Shown here piece after piece: positions 53,943 through 63,098 of a stretch of 64,000 nt of DNA. The notes beneath the pieces are model-generated. The model was not told where the DNA came from and ran no database searches. It saw only the letters and a list, made by a program, of their open reading frames with translations. Source of the stretch: Bacillus_BE sp042263505 (GTDB lineage: Bacteria; Bacillota; Bacilli; Bacillales; Cytobacillaceae); the NCBI RefSeq assembly GCF_042263505.1, contig NZ_JBHKFI010000001.1, positions 372,001 through 436,000 on the forward strand, given 5' to 3'. Position 1 is the first letter of the stretch; every line of letters begins with the position of its first letter. Made by a program: the position numbers and the translations under genes.

Positions 53943-54707
53943 ATGGGAAAGCGATTTGCAGGAAGAGCAGCGGTAATTACAGGAGGCAGCAGAGGAATTG
54001 GAAAAGGGATTGCTCAATTGTTGACACATGAAGGGGCAAACGTAGCTTTATTTGATGTGAATGAAGAAGCTTTGAATAATACGGCACAGGAACTAAGGGA
54101 ACAGGACGTAAATGTACTAGAAAGAGTTGTGAATGTCGTTGATCCGGAACAAGTTGAAACCGCTATCAAGGAGGTTTTTGAAGTCTTCGGATCGGTTGAC
54201 ATACTAGTTAATAACGCAGGTGTGATTCGGGATAATCTTTTATTTAAAATGACGGATTCAGATTGGCAAACGGTTATGGATGTTCATTTAAAAGGATCAT
54301 TTAATTGTGCAAGAGCTGCACAGAAATATATGGTTGCAAAGAAATATGGCCGGATCATTAATATTTCTTCAACATCTGCATTAGGAAATCGGGGGCAAGC
54401 AAATTATGCTGCAGCAAAGGCGGGACTTCAGGGATTTACCAAAACTCTGGCAATCGAGCTTGGTAAATATGGAATCACAGCCAATGCTGTTGCTCCTGGT
54501 TTCATCGAAACTGAGATGACGAGAGAAACGGCTGATCGGATGGGATATCCTTTTGAGGATTTTATTAAAGCTAATGAAGCTTTGATTCCAGTCGGACGAA
54601 CAGGAAAACCTAAGGATATTGCCAATGCCGTTGCTTTTTTTGCAGATGAAAATTCCTCGTTTGTAAATGGTCAGGTCATTTATGTGGCTGGCGGACCAAA
54701 AGCGTAA
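53943..54707 (+). CDS. FabG-like 3-oxoacyl reductase (SDR)
   Basis: 254 residues. Classical SDR: TGGSRGIGKGIAQLL, NNAGVIRDNLLFKM, ISSTSALGNRGQANYAAAKAG with the catalytic Ser, Tyr and Lys, and C-terminal FVNGQVIYVAGGPKA. NNAGVIRDNLLFKM is typical of 3-hydroxyacyl-CoA/ACP dehydrogenases. First gene of an operon with two MaoC hydratases, so it probably handles a 3-hydroxyacyl-CoA. Start after GGGGAAATGGGAG. Confidence 0.9.
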   Translation: MGKRFAGRAAVITGGSRGIGKGIAQLLTHEGANVALFDVNEEALNNTAQELREQDVNVLERVVNVVDPEQVETAIKEVFEVFGSVDILVNNAGVIRDNLLFKMTDSDWQTVMDVHLKGSFNCARAAQKYMVAKKYGRIINISSTSALGNRGQANYAAAKAGLQGFTKTLAIELGKYGITANAVAPGFIETEMTRETADRMGYPFEDFIKANEALIPVGRTGKPKDIANAVAFFADENSSFVNGQVIYVAGGPKA

Positions 54708-54786
54708 AACTAGACGAATGAAGTCGAACAGGCATTTGATTATAAAAAGATTGGAAGTTTCCAAATAAGGATGAGGTGAATGGAAA

Positions 54787-55236
54787 TTGTACTATGATCA
54801 AATTGGAAAAAAATCAAACAAGGTAAAAAATACGGTTGAAAGAGGGGCAGTAAAGAAGTTTGCTGAGGCCATCAGGGATCTACATCCAATTTATTTTGAT
54901 GAGGTAGTTGGGGAAAAATCTAGGTATGGCAGAAATATCGCCCCTCCAACCTATCCACGAGTATTCGATTATGGTGTAGTTGAAGGTTTGAATCTTCCCA
55001 AAAAAGGATTAATTCATGGAGAACAAGAATTTCATTATAACCGCCCCCTTTTTGTAGGGGAAGATGTTTATTGCTATACAGTAATAAAAGATTATACCGA
55101 AAAGGTTGGAAAACAAGGAAGCATGGGCATTTTAGTGACAGATGCAATTGGAGAAGATTTAGAAGGGAAAATGATTTTCTCATCTAAATCAACGATTATC
55201 ATCAATGAAGCCGTAAGAAAGGGGATGACAATTTGA
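54787..55236 (+). CDS. MaoC-type hydratase, N-terminal (FAS1-like) half
   Basis: 149 residues, TTG start after GATGAGGTG. MaoC/FAS1-like dehydratase fold: VKKFAEAIRDLHPIYFDE, APPTYPRVFDYG, LIHGEQEFHYNRPLFVGEDV. This half lacks the catalytic D-x-N-P-x-H loop of R-hydratases (AIRDLHPIYFDE keeps HP only), so it is expected to pair with the next protein as a heterodimer. It overlaps that gene by 4 bp (TTGA). Confidence 0.85.
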   Translation: MYYDQIGKKSNKVKNTVERGAVKKFAEAIRDLHPIYFDEVVGEKSRYGRNIAPPTYPRVFDYGVVEGLNLPKKGLIHGEQEFHYNRPLFVGEDVYCYTVIKDYTEKVGKQGSMGILVTDAIGEDLEGKMIFSSKSTIIINEAVRKGMTI

Positions 55237-55640
55237 GCACGATAACAGAATTAATGATTGGTGAGTCCCTTCCTGTAATTCATCTGAATCCTGTATCTAG
55301 AATTGACTTAATCAAATACGCAGGTGCATCTGGTGATTTTAATCCGATTCATACCATTGATGAGGAGGCAAAAAAAGCAGGCTTACCTGGAATCATTGCT
55401 CATGGAATGTGGACAATGGGTAATTTAGGAAAGCTCTTTACTTCTTATTATGAGGCAGGTTATATCGAGGATTATTCTATTCGCTTTAAGGGGATGGTAT
55501 TATTAAATGATGAAATCTCCTTAAAGGCAACATTAGAAGATAAAAATGATAATCAATTACATTTTGCAGTGAGTGCTGTTAATCAAAACGGAAATGAAGT
55601 CATTAAAGGAAAAGTAGTTTATCATCTCTTTACAGTCTAG
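55233..55640 (+). CDS. MaoC-type hydratase, catalytic half
   Basis: 135 residues. Hot-dog fold with the hydratase motif YAGASGDFNPIHTIDEEAKK (D, N and H at about residues 34-39) and GIIAHGMWTMGNLGKLF. It hydrates a 2-enoyl-CoA together with the preceding subunit. TTG start overlaps the upstream stop. A hairpin follows at 55671-55706. Confidence 0.9.
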   Translation: MSTITELMIGESLPVIHLNPVSRIDLIKYAGASGDFNPIHTIDEEAKKAGLPGIIAHGMWTMGNLGKLFTSYYEAGYIEDYSIRFKGMVLLNDEISLKATLEDKNDNQLHFAVSAVNQNGNEVIKGKVVYHLFTV

Positions 55641-55670
55641 AGAAATAATTGAATAATAAAATCAAATCAA

Positions 55671-55706
55671 AACCCAGTGACATAGATGCTGTTTCGTTAC
55701 TGGGTT
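55671..55706 (+). terminator. Hairpin between the MaoC and PanE-like genes
   Basis: AACCCAGTGAC (55671-55681) pairs with GTTACTGGGTT (55696-55706), one G-U pair; only a weak T-rich tail, so it may attenuate rather than stop transcription. Confidence 0.5.
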
Positions 55707-55738
55707 ATTCCTCTTACATAAGGATGTGGGAAAATATG

Positions 55739-56686
55739 ATGAAGATTGGTATTGCAGGAACCGGTGCTGTTGGAGGCTACTTCGGTGGATTATTAGCTCT
55801 TGCAGGAAATTCAATCGTTTTTCTTACGAGAGGGAAAAACTATGAATTTATGAAAAAACATGGGTTAGTGATTGAAACAAATCAAGAAATGAAAAAGGTT
55901 CAAGGGAATTTTACAAATCATATAGATGAATTTGCAGATGTTGACCTCGTTGTCTTTGCCGTGAAATCAAATGATACAAAAGAGATGGCAACCAAACTCA
56001 AACCTTATTTAAAAGAAGATGCAAGGATTCTAACACTTCAAAATGGAGTTGATAATGAAGAATGCTTAGCTGACATTTTAGGACGAGAAAGAATTCTTTC
56101 AGCTGCTGCATACATACAAGCTCAAATGAAGAATACAGGTATTATTATGCAAATTGGGAATCCTCCCTTTTTTTTAATTGGTTCATATGACAATCAGAAA
56201 AATAAGGATTTTTTAGATAGATTAAGTGATATTTGTAATGAGGCTGAGATTCATGTTCATCTTTCTAATCATATTATGGAGGCTAAATGGAAGAAACTTA
56301 TCTGGAATGTAACATTTAATCCACTCTCAGCACTTATAGAAGATAGCATTGCATCTATATTGGATGACGAGGGATTATTGGCTGCTGCGAAAAGAATATG
56401 TAAGGAATCGATCCAGGTGGCAAGACTTGCAGGAGTAGATATCGATGATTCCTATATTGAAAGCATAATCTCCCAAGGCCAGTTGGCACGAGACCATCAA
56501 ACATCCATGTTACAGGATAGATTAAAGGGGAAACCGATGGAGCTTGAATCCATAGGCGGGTTTATTCTCCACAAGGGTAAAGAGCTGGGAATTGAAACAC
56601 CAACCATTGATACGATTTATCATTTATTAAAGTATTCAGAAAAGGAGAAGATTTCACATATTCATGGGAGTCATTATGTCAAATAG
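55739..56686 (+). CDS. 2-dehydropantoate 2-reductase (PanE/ApbA) family protein
   Basis: 315 residues. NADPH-binding N-terminus MKIGIAGTGAVGGYFGGLLA, LVVFAVKSNDT, TLQNGVDNEE, and the C-terminal helical domain with KWKKLIWNVTFNPLSALI holding the catalytic Lys and Asn. The frame extends to 55649, but those extra codons run through the hairpin at 55671-55706, so I start at 55739 (an ATG also precedes it). Within this acyl-CoA catabolic cluster it may reduce a different 2-keto acid rather than act in pantothenate synthesis. Confidence 0.87.
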   Translation: MKIGIAGTGAVGGYFGGLLALAGNSIVFLTRGKNYEFMKKHGLVIETNQEMKKVQGNFTNHIDEFADVDLVVFAVKSNDTKEMATKLKPYLKEDARILTLQNGVDNEECLADILGRERILSAAAYIQAQMKNTGIIMQIGNPPFFLIGSYDNQKNKDFLDRLSDICNEAEIHVHLSNHIMEAKWKKLIWNVTFNPLSALIEDSIASILDDEGLLAAAKRICKESIQVARLAGVDIDDSYIESIISQGQLARDHQTSMLQDRLKGKPMELESIGGFILHKGKELGIETPTIDTIYHLLKYSEKEKISHIHGSHYVK

Positions 56687-56729
56687 CTGCTGTTATGAAG
56701 ACCAAGAAGAATGAAAAAGAGGTGAAAAG

Positions 56730-58412
56730 ATGATAATCGATAATCTTCCTTTTCTTTACTTTGAAACGCAGGAAAATGGCGAAATCATCCAAGTCAACCA
56801 ACTATTAAGAAAGAGCTTTTCAAAAGAAATCATCCATCAGCATATGGAAGAGATTTTTGATGAATGGCTTGTTCGTGGCGACGGGAAAATTATTCAATCA
56901 AAAATTGGTACAAATAGCTGCGTTTTTTTTCGAATTTCTTTGGAAAAGAATCGCGTTCTTTATTTGGGCGTATTTTCCAATGAATTTGAGCAGATATTTA
57001 CAGAAATGAGTGAATTGAAGCGTGTAAACCGGCAGTTGGATGCCATTATTGAAAATTCATATGATGGGATTTATATTACAGATCGTAATGGTCTGACCAT
57101 CAAAACCAATTCTGCTATTGAGAGGATCACGAATATTCCAAAAGAATATTATTTGAATAAAAAGACAGAGGATTTAGTGAAAAGAGGAATTTTGGAAAAT
57201 TCTGTAACTCATAAAGTCATCGAGAAAAGAAGAACGGTTTCATTAGTTCAATTAAATTATTGTGGCAGGGAAACACTTTTAACAGGAAATCCTGTCTTTA
57301 ATGAAGATGGTGAAATTGAAAGTGTGGTAACCAATATTCGTGATTTATCAGAATTAAATGAATTGCAAACAGCTTTACGAAAGGCTAATGAGCTCAATAA
57401 AAGCTATCAAAAGGAGATTAATCGATTAAAAGGACATCCTATTCATTCAGATGAACAAACGATTGTTCAATCGCAATCGATGAAATTAATCTATGAAGCA
57501 GCTGCAAGAATTGTGGATACAGATGCAACGGTTCTCATTCTTGGAGAGACCGGAGTTGGGAAGGATGTATTAGCCAATTACATCTATAGTCGAAGTGAAC
57601 GGAGCCAAAATGGAAAATTTATTAAAGTGAATTGTAGTGCGATTCCACCAGATTTACTAGAATCTGAGTTATTTGGTTATGAAGCCGGGGCTTTTACCGG
57701 TGCAAATACGAAAGGAAAACCCGGAATGTTTGAGATGGCAGATAAAGGAGTTCTATTTTTGGATGAGATTGGGGAACTTCCACTAAACCTTCAGGTTAAG
57801 CTATTACGGGTTATTCAGGAGAAGGAAATTATGCGGATTGGGGGAACGACTACTAAGAAAGTAGATGTGCGTTTAATTGCTGCCACTAACCGAAATTTAA
57901 AAAAAATGGTTGAAGAAGGCTCATTTAGGGAGGATCTCTTCTATCGATTAAATGTTGTTCCCATATCTATTCCTCTATTAAGAGAAAGAAAGGAAGATAT
58001 ATTGCCCCTTGCCAATCAGTATCTTGGAAAAATAAATCGCAAATATGGAACAATGAAGCGATTTAACTCAGAACTGAAAACCTTCCTTTATTATTATTCT
58101 TGGTCGGGCAATATTCGAGAACTGGCTAATTTAGTAGAACGGATTATTTTATTAAATAAGGAAGATTTATTAGGAGTCGAGCATTTGCCAGCTGAATATC
58201 GGAATGCTCCGGTAGAAGATTTACCAGCAGTTGAAAAAATAATGACCTTGAAGGATGCAACAGAATTAACCGAAGAGCGTTTACTAACTTTGGCAGCAAA
58301 AAAATATAAGACGACATATGAAATGGCAGATGCCTTGAAAACTAGTCAACCAACGATCGTTAGGAAATTAAAGAAATACCGAATCAAGTTAACAAATGAA
58401 ATTAGAGTATAG
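56730..58412 (+). CDS. Sigma-54-dependent transcriptional activator with PAS domain
   Basis: 560 residues. An N-terminal sensory part, a PAS domain (about 112-215, LDAIIENSYDGIYITDRNG), a short coiled coil, and the AAA+ domain with Walker A GETGVGKD (about 272), GAFTGA (about 320, contacts sigma-54), LDEIGELP and the R-finger region. The C-terminal helix-turn-helix (TTYEMADALKTSQPTIVRKL) binds upstream sites. Layout is that of BkdR/RocR-like activators of Bacillus. Targets are likely the two units with sigma-54 promoters at 58626 and 63082. Confidence 0.93.
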   Translation: MIIDNLPFLYFETQENGEIIQVNQLLRKSFSKEIIHQHMEEIFDEWLVRGDGKIIQSKIGTNSCVFFRISLEKNRVLYLGVFSNEFEQIFTEMSELKRVNRQLDAIIENSYDGIYITDRNGLTIKTNSAIERITNIPKEYYLNKKTEDLVKRGILENSVTHKVIEKRRTVSLVQLNYCGRETLLTGNPVFNEDGEIESVVTNIRDLSELNELQTALRKANELNKSYQKEINRLKGHPIHSDEQTIVQSQSMKLIYEAAARIVDTDATVLILGETGVGKDVLANYIYSRSERSQNGKFIKVNCSAIPPDLLESELFGYEAGAFTGANTKGKPGMFEMADKGVLFLDEIGELPLNLQVKLLRVIQEKEIMRIGGTTTKKVDVRLIAATNRNLKKMVEEGSFREDLFYRLNVVPISIPLLRERKEDILPLANQYLGKINRKYGTMKRFNSELKTFLYYYSWSGNIRELANLVERIILLNKEDLLGVEHLPAEYRNAPVEDLPAVEKIMTLKDATELTEERLLTLAAKKYKTTYEMADALKTSQPTIVRKLKKYRIKLTNEIRV

Positions 58413-58428
58413 TGACGTAGTGAAGAAA

Positions 58429-58457
58429 TTGATTCAATTAATTCATTATTGAATCAA
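58429..58457. promoter_or_regulatory. Enhancer (UAS) for the sigma-54 activator
   Basis: TTGATTCAAT, nine bases, ATTGAATCAA: a perfect inverted repeat about 190 bp before the -24/-12 promoter. The exact half-site TTGATTCAAT recurs at 63015-63024. Confidence 0.65.
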
Positions 58458-58476
58458 ATGAACTTAAATTTGATTG

Positions 58477-58506
58477 AAAACCATCTTGAGAAGGATGGTT
58501 TTTTGT
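58477..58506 (+). terminator. Terminator after the activator gene
   Basis: AAAACCATC (58477-58485) with GATGGTTTT (58494-58502), then T. Confidence 0.8.
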
Positions 58507-58625
58507 ATTTTACAGATAATTCAATTATGAATCACTTTATTAGTCTAAAACTGAATATAATTCATCATTGAATTAAATTTTGGGTTTTAAGTGTATTTTT
58601 TGATTGAAACAGCTTTAATTCAAAC

Positions 58626-58642
58626 TTGGCATGAAAATTGCA
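58626..58642 (+). promoter_or_regulatory. Sigma-54 (-24/-12) promoter of the acyl-CoA ligase operon
   Basis: TTGGCATGAAAATTGCA: GG at 58628-58629 and GC at 58640-58641, twelve bases apart as required. Confidence 0.8.
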
Positions 58643-58728
58643 AATTAAAATGTAAAGCAATTTTTAGAGGATAAGGCTTATTTGACAAATTTGTCTTAAA
58701 CAAAATAAAGAAAGTTGGAGGTGAAATT

Positions 58729-60366
58729 TTGCAAAAAGTATCAAAACGACCTTGGCATCAATGGTATCAAAAGAATGAAATACTGAAGTTACCAGAAGTG
58801 TCTCTTTACTCCTTTCTTGAAAAGACGGTTGAGCTTTATCCTACTCGCACAGCGATTATTTTTGAGGATGAAGTGCTAACCTATCACGAATTGAAAGAAA
58901 AAGTTGATCGCTTAGCAGGAAGATGGAAATGTATGAACTTTCAAAAGGGTGAGAGAATTGGGTTGATGATGGTGAACCATCCGTTTTATATCATTTGTTA
59001 TTATGCTGCTCAAGCCCTAGGAATGACTGTTGTTCAAATTAATCCATTATATACACAAAGAGAATTACTTCAAATATTAACAGATTCGACTGCTCATTAT
59101 CTTGTTTATGATGAAAGTGCAGAAAAAAATGTGAAAGAAGCTGAAGTCATTTATCCTTTAAAGGCAAGTATGAGTATTCATGGGGATGACTTTAGTATTT
59201 CTACCATGCTTCAATCAGGGCAAGCTATTGACGCATATGAGCTCATTGAACCCCGCGAAGATATTGCTGTGATTCAGTATACGGGTGGCACAACAGGGAA
59301 AATGAAGGGGGCCGTGTTAACTCATTACAATTTAACATCAAATGTCATTCAAAGTTACAGCATGTATGGAAAGTTACTTGTTCTCGGTCAAGAAATCATC
59401 TTAGCGGCAACACCGCTTTATCATGTCTACGCAATGACGAGTGCAATGAATCTTGGAATTTATATAGGGGCAACAATTTTACTAGTTAAGAAGTTTGAAG
59501 TAGCTGATGTATTAGAAAAAATAAAATTATTTCGACCTACCTTTTTTCCGGGTGTACCGAAAATGTATCATGCACTCCTTCATTATCCTGGGATTGAAAA
59601 CCATGATTTAACTTGCTTTAAAATGTGTTCTTCTGGTTCAGCCCCTTTACCTGTTGAAGTTTTAAAGCGATTTGAAGAATTAACAGGTATTGCGATTAGT
59701 GAAGGATTTGGATTATCTGAAGCTTCTCCCAGTACTCATAGAAATCCGCCTTATGGAAAGCAGAAGGTTGGAAGCATAGGAATTCCGATGCCTGGCACAG
59801 ATTGTATGGTTGTGGATGAAAGCAATCGGCCTTTAAAGGAGAAATTTGTTGGTGAGCTTTTAATAAAGGGGCCACAAATCATGAAGGGATATTGGAATAA
59901 TCCAACAGAAACGGAACGGGCACTTAAAAATGGATGGCTCTATACAGGGGATCTCGCCATTATGGATGAAGAAGGTTATTTCTATATTGTTGGCAGGAAA
60001 AAAGAAATGATCATTGTCAATGGATTTAACATCTATCCGCAGGAGGTAGAAGGGATTCTATATGAGCACCCGGATGTTAAAGAAGTAGCGGTCGTCGGAA
60101 TTCCAGATGAAATATCAGGAGAAATGGTCAAAGCATATGTTGTCCCTAAGGAACATGTTCAGATTGATTTAGATGAAATCAAGGGCTATTGCTATTCCAA
60201 GCTTACTCCTTATAAGGTACCTAAAATATTTGAAGTAAGAAATGAACTTCCAAGGAATACAGTTGGAAAGTTATTAAAAAGAACGCTAATTAAAGAAGAA
60301 TTGAGGAAGCAAGAAGCTTCTATAGCTAAATGGAAAATGATTGATGAAGGAGAGCAATCAAAATGA
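58729..60366 (+). CDS. Acyl-CoA ligase (AMP-forming)
   Basis: 545 residues, TTG start after GGAGGTG. ANL superfamily: P-loop YTGGTTGKMKGAVLTH (about 184-199), GFGLSEASPSTH, GWLYTGDLAIMDEEGYF, GRKKEMIIVNGFNIYP and RNTVGKLLKR with the catalytic Lys. It activates a fatty or similar acid. First gene after the sigma-54 promoter; overlaps the dehydrogenase gene by 4 bp. Confidence 0.93.
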   Translation: MQKVSKRPWHQWYQKNEILKLPEVSLYSFLEKTVELYPTRTAIIFEDEVLTYHELKEKVDRLAGRWKCMNFQKGERIGLMMVNHPFYIICYYAAQALGMTVVQINPLYTQRELLQILTDSTAHYLVYDESAEKNVKEAEVIYPLKASMSIHGDDFSISTMLQSGQAIDAYELIEPREDIAVIQYTGGTTGKMKGAVLTHYNLTSNVIQSYSMYGKLLVLGQEIILAATPLYHVYAMTSAMNLGIYIGATILLVKKFEVADVLEKIKLFRPTFFPGVPKMYHALLHYPGIENHDLTCFKMCSSGSAPLPVEVLKRFEELTGIAISEGFGLSEASPSTHRNPPYGKQKVGSIGIPMPGTDCMVVDESNRPLKEKFVGELLIKGPQIMKGYWNNPTETERALKNGWLYTGDLAIMDEEGYFYIVGRKKEMIIVNGFNIYPQEVEGILYEHPDVKEVAVVGIPDEISGEMVKAYVVPKEHVQIDLDEIKGYCYSKLTPYKVPKIFEVRNELPRNTVGKLLKRTLIKEELRKQEASIAKWKMIDEGEQSK

Positions 60367-61511
60367 ATTTTGAATTGAGTGAGGAAATTCTCATCCTCAA
60401 GCAGAATGTTCGGGATTTTGTCCAAAATGAAGTGGAACGAGAAGCGATGCAAATCGAAGAAGAGGATAAAATACCGGAACGGATTATTGAAATGTCAAAA
60501 AAAATGGGGTTGTTTGGGCTTAGTATTCCGGAGAAATACGGTGGTCTTGGAATTGGAATGGTTGGGAAATGCGCGCTCTATGAAGAAATTGGCGCCACTC
60601 ATAATGGCTACACCACCCTTATCGGGGCACACACTGGTATTGGAACAGTGGGTATAGTAGAAATGGGTAATGAGGAACAAAAGAAAAAATATTTACCGGA
60701 TATGGCGAGTGGCCAAAAAATAGGTGCATTTGCCTTAACGGAGCCTGAAGCTGGATCAAATGCGACTAATTTGAAAACAACAGCAATAAAAAAAGGGGAT
60801 AAATATATTTTAAATGGAACAAAGCATTATATTACAAATGCAACGGATGCAGATATTTTCACTGTAATGGCAGTCACAGATGCAACAAGGGGAGCAAAGG
60901 GAATCAGTTCATTCATTGTCGAAAAAGACTTCCCAGGATTTCATATTGGAGCAGTCGAGAAAAAAATGGGTTTACGCGGTTCTCATTCGGCTGAGGTCAT
61001 TTTTGAAGATTGTGAAGTTCCAATTGAAAATCTATTAGGTGAAGAAGGAAAAGGCTATGTCAATGCTTTGACCATCTTAGCAAATGGGCGAGCTGGTCTT
61101 GCTGCAAGAAATTTAGGTTCCTGTCAAAAATTATTGGAGCTTTCAATAAGCTATGCGAAAGAAAGAATTCAGTTCAATGTGCCAATCATTCAGCATCAAG
61201 CTGTTGGTCATATGCTTGCTGAAATGGCTCTTGAAATTGAAGCGTTAAGATCATTTACTTATCGTGTTGCGTGGATGGTGGATCAGGGACAAAAGCTTAT
61301 TAAAGAGGCAGCAATGCTTAAGCTATATGGCTCAGAGGTATATAACAGAGTTGCAGATAAGGCTGTACAAATTCATGGGGGTCTTGGATATATTGCTGAT
61401 TATCCAATTGAACGCTTCTTTCGTGATGCTCGAATAACACGCATTTATGAAGGAACATCTGAAATTCAGAAAAATATTATTATCGGGCAATTAAATAAGG
61501 AATACACCTAA
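60363..61511 (+). CDS. Acyl-CoA dehydrogenase
   Basis: 382 residues. GAFALTEPEAGSNATN, YITNATDADIF, KKMGLRGSHSAEVIF, and the catalytic base E363 in IYEGTSEIQKNIIIGQL. Short/medium-chain type by motif position. ATGA overlap with the ligase gene upstream; the thiolase gene follows after 19 bp. It oxidises the acyl-CoA made by the ligase, electrons going to ETF. Confidence 0.93.
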   Translation: MNFELSEEILILKQNVRDFVQNEVEREAMQIEEEDKIPERIIEMSKKMGLFGLSIPEKYGGLGIGMVGKCALYEEIGATHNGYTTLIGAHTGIGTVGIVEMGNEEQKKKYLPDMASGQKIGAFALTEPEAGSNATNLKTTAIKKGDKYILNGTKHYITNATDADIFTVMAVTDATRGAKGISSFIVEKDFPGFHIGAVEKKMGLRGSHSAEVIFEDCEVPIENLLGEEGKGYVNALTILANGRAGLAARNLGSCQKLLELSISYAKERIQFNVPIIQHQAVGHMLAEMALEIEALRSFTYRVAWMVDQGQKLIKEAAMLKLYGSEVYNRVADKAVQIHGGLGYIADYPIERFFRDARITRIYEGTSEIQKNIIIGQLNKEYT

Positions 61512-61530
61512 TGAAGGAGGGATGTAAAGG

Positions 61531-62730
61531 ATGAGTGAAAGAATTGTCATTGCAGAAGGAATTCGGACGCCCATTGGTCGGTATGGAGGAACCTTAAAAG
61601 AAATGAATTCTGGTATGTTGGCAACCCATGTAATTAAAAATGTTCTGCAGAAGAGTTCACTTTCTGCTGAGAAAATAAATGAAGTAATCCTGGGCGAGGT
61701 TCGTCAATCAACAGATTCCTCTAATGTCGCTCGTGTAGCAGCGATTCGTGCAGGAATTCCTGTCCAAGTTCCGGCTTTTACTGTTAATCGATTATGTGCT
61801 TCCTCCATGCAGGCAATCGCATCAGGAATTCAGCAAATTTGGACGAATCAATCTGAAATCGTCATTGCCGGAGGAACGGAAAGCATGAGCTGCTCCCCAA
61901 TTTATTTGAGAGATGCCCGCTTCGGGGGAGATAGGCCATATTTAGTGGACTCTAATATAGAAGCAGGACAACAGCCAAAGGAAATCTATGGCAATGATAT
62001 GGGGATGGGGATCACAGCAGAAAATGTTGCTGAAAAGTATCAGATATCAAGAGAAGATCAAGATGTTTTCGCATTAGAAAGTCAACAGAAAGCAGCTAGA
62101 GCTATTAAAGAAGGAAGATTTGAAACGGAAATTGCTCCAATTGAAGTGAGCGAAAGAAAAATCACCTTTCTATTTTCACAAGATGAACATCCACGTCCGA
62201 GTACAACTATAGAAAAATTACAGCAATTAAGACCTGCATTTAAAACGAGAGGCACGGTGACAGCTGGAAACGCATGTGGAAGAAATGATGGTGCTGCTGC
62301 CGTACTTTTAATGACAGAAAAGAAAGCGAAGGAAGAAGAAATGAATCCATATGCTGCCATCGTTGATTGGACAGCTGTAGGCGTTCCACCAGAATTAATG
62401 GGAATTGGACCGATTCCAGCCATTCAGACATTACTTAAACGGGTCAATATGACGATTGACGATATCGATTTATTTGAAATAAATGAAGCCTTCGCCTCGC
62501 AAGCTCTTGCTGTACAGAGAGAGTTGAAAATAGACCCATCCAAATTAAATGTTAATGGCGGTGCGATTGCTCTTGGTCATCCGGTTGGCGCGACGGGTGC
62601 GAGAATCGTGATTACGCTCATGCATGAATTGGCCAGGAGAGGATCAAAATATGGCATTGCTTCACTCTGTGTTGGAGGCGGGCAAGGGATGGCCATTTTG
62701 ATTGAAAACCTGCGTGGTCGTTCTGATTGA
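61531..62730 (+). CDS. Acetyl-CoA acyltransferase (thiolase)
   Basis: 399 residues, start after AAGGAGG. Thiolase with the acyl-Cys C89 in NRLCASSMQAI, NEAFASQALAV, GGAIALGHPVGATGAR (His) and the second Cys in SLCVGGGQGMA. It cleaves 3-ketoacyl-CoA to acetyl-CoA plus a shortened acyl-CoA. With the FabG-like, MaoC, ligase and dehydrogenase genes it completes one beta-oxidation-like cycle in this 10-kb stretch. Confidence 0.95.
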   Translation: MSERIVIAEGIRTPIGRYGGTLKEMNSGMLATHVIKNVLQKSSLSAEKINEVILGEVRQSTDSSNVARVAAIRAGIPVQVPAFTVNRLCASSMQAIASGIQQIWTNQSEIVIAGGTESMSCSPIYLRDARFGGDRPYLVDSNIEAGQQPKEIYGNDMGMGITAENVAEKYQISREDQDVFALESQQKAARAIKEGRFETEIAPIEVSERKITFLFSQDEHPRPSTTIEKLQQLRPAFKTRGTVTAGNACGRNDGAAAVLLMTEKKAKEEEMNPYAAIVDWTAVGVPPELMGIGPIPAIQTLLKRVNMTIDDIDLFEINEAFASQALAVQRELKIDPSKLNVNGGAIALGHPVGATGARIVITLMHELARRGSKYGIASLCVGGGQGMAILIENLRGRSD

Positions 62731-62830
62731 TAAAGGAATGGGGAAAATTATGGCCGTAATTCATTGCGTTAGAGCAAAATGAAAATAGCAAAAATAAAAA
62801 TTCATAAAATCATTGGGCATCCAATTCTTT

Positions 62831-62918
62831 AAAAGGCGCTCCACTTCTTCTTGCAAGTTAGGTAAGTGACTGCATCACGGGACAAATAATTGCTGTAGAT
62901 GGCGGAAGCTCCCTATAA
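62831..62918 (+). pseudogene. Remnant of the C-terminus of an SDR enzyme
   Basis: The frame ending at 62918 reads VSDCITGQIIAVDGGSSL and stop, the hallmark C-terminus of SDRs (ITGQ-I-VDGG). Just upstream, in another frame, ALHFFLQVR resembles the preceding A-FL segment, so a frameshift and large deletion are likely. Confidence 0.6.
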
Positions 62919-63014
62919 AATCGGTGTACAGAAATTTAATAGATATCTGTTTTGATTCATAGATAAATCATTAATTCAAAAATTAATCTTCATTAATAAT
63001 GGTATCGCTTACAT

Positions 63015-63024
63015 TTGATTCAAT
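63015..63024. promoter_or_regulatory. Half-site of the sigma-54 activator
   Basis: TTGATTCAAT, identical to the left arm of the inverted repeat at 58429. A related imperfect pair lies at 62952-62979. Confidence 0.5.
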
Positions 63025-63081
63025 TTCAAATTATTGACTGTGCTAATAGCATTAAAAAACCAATTAATGCAAGTCTCTGAG

Positions 63082-63098
63082 TTGGCATGATAATTGCA
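63082..63098 (+). promoter_or_regulatory. Sigma-54 (-24/-12) promoter of the last acyl-CoA dehydrogenase gene
   Basis: TTGGCATGATAATTGCA: GG at 63084-63085, GC at 63096-63097, twelve bases apart; nearly identical to the promoter at 58626. Confidence 0.8.

Larger units (their letters stand above)
58413..58728. other. 316-bp regulatory region between activator and acyl-CoA ligase operon
   Basis: It contains a perfect 10-bp inverted repeat (58429-58457), the activator gene's terminator (58477-58506), another TTGATT...AATTCAA pair (58600-58623) and the -24/-12 promoter (58626-58642). Confidence 0.75.

Noticed and set aside
54381..54764. 127-codon minus-strand frame
   Set aside because: Antisense to the FabG-like gene whose SDR motifs are intact.
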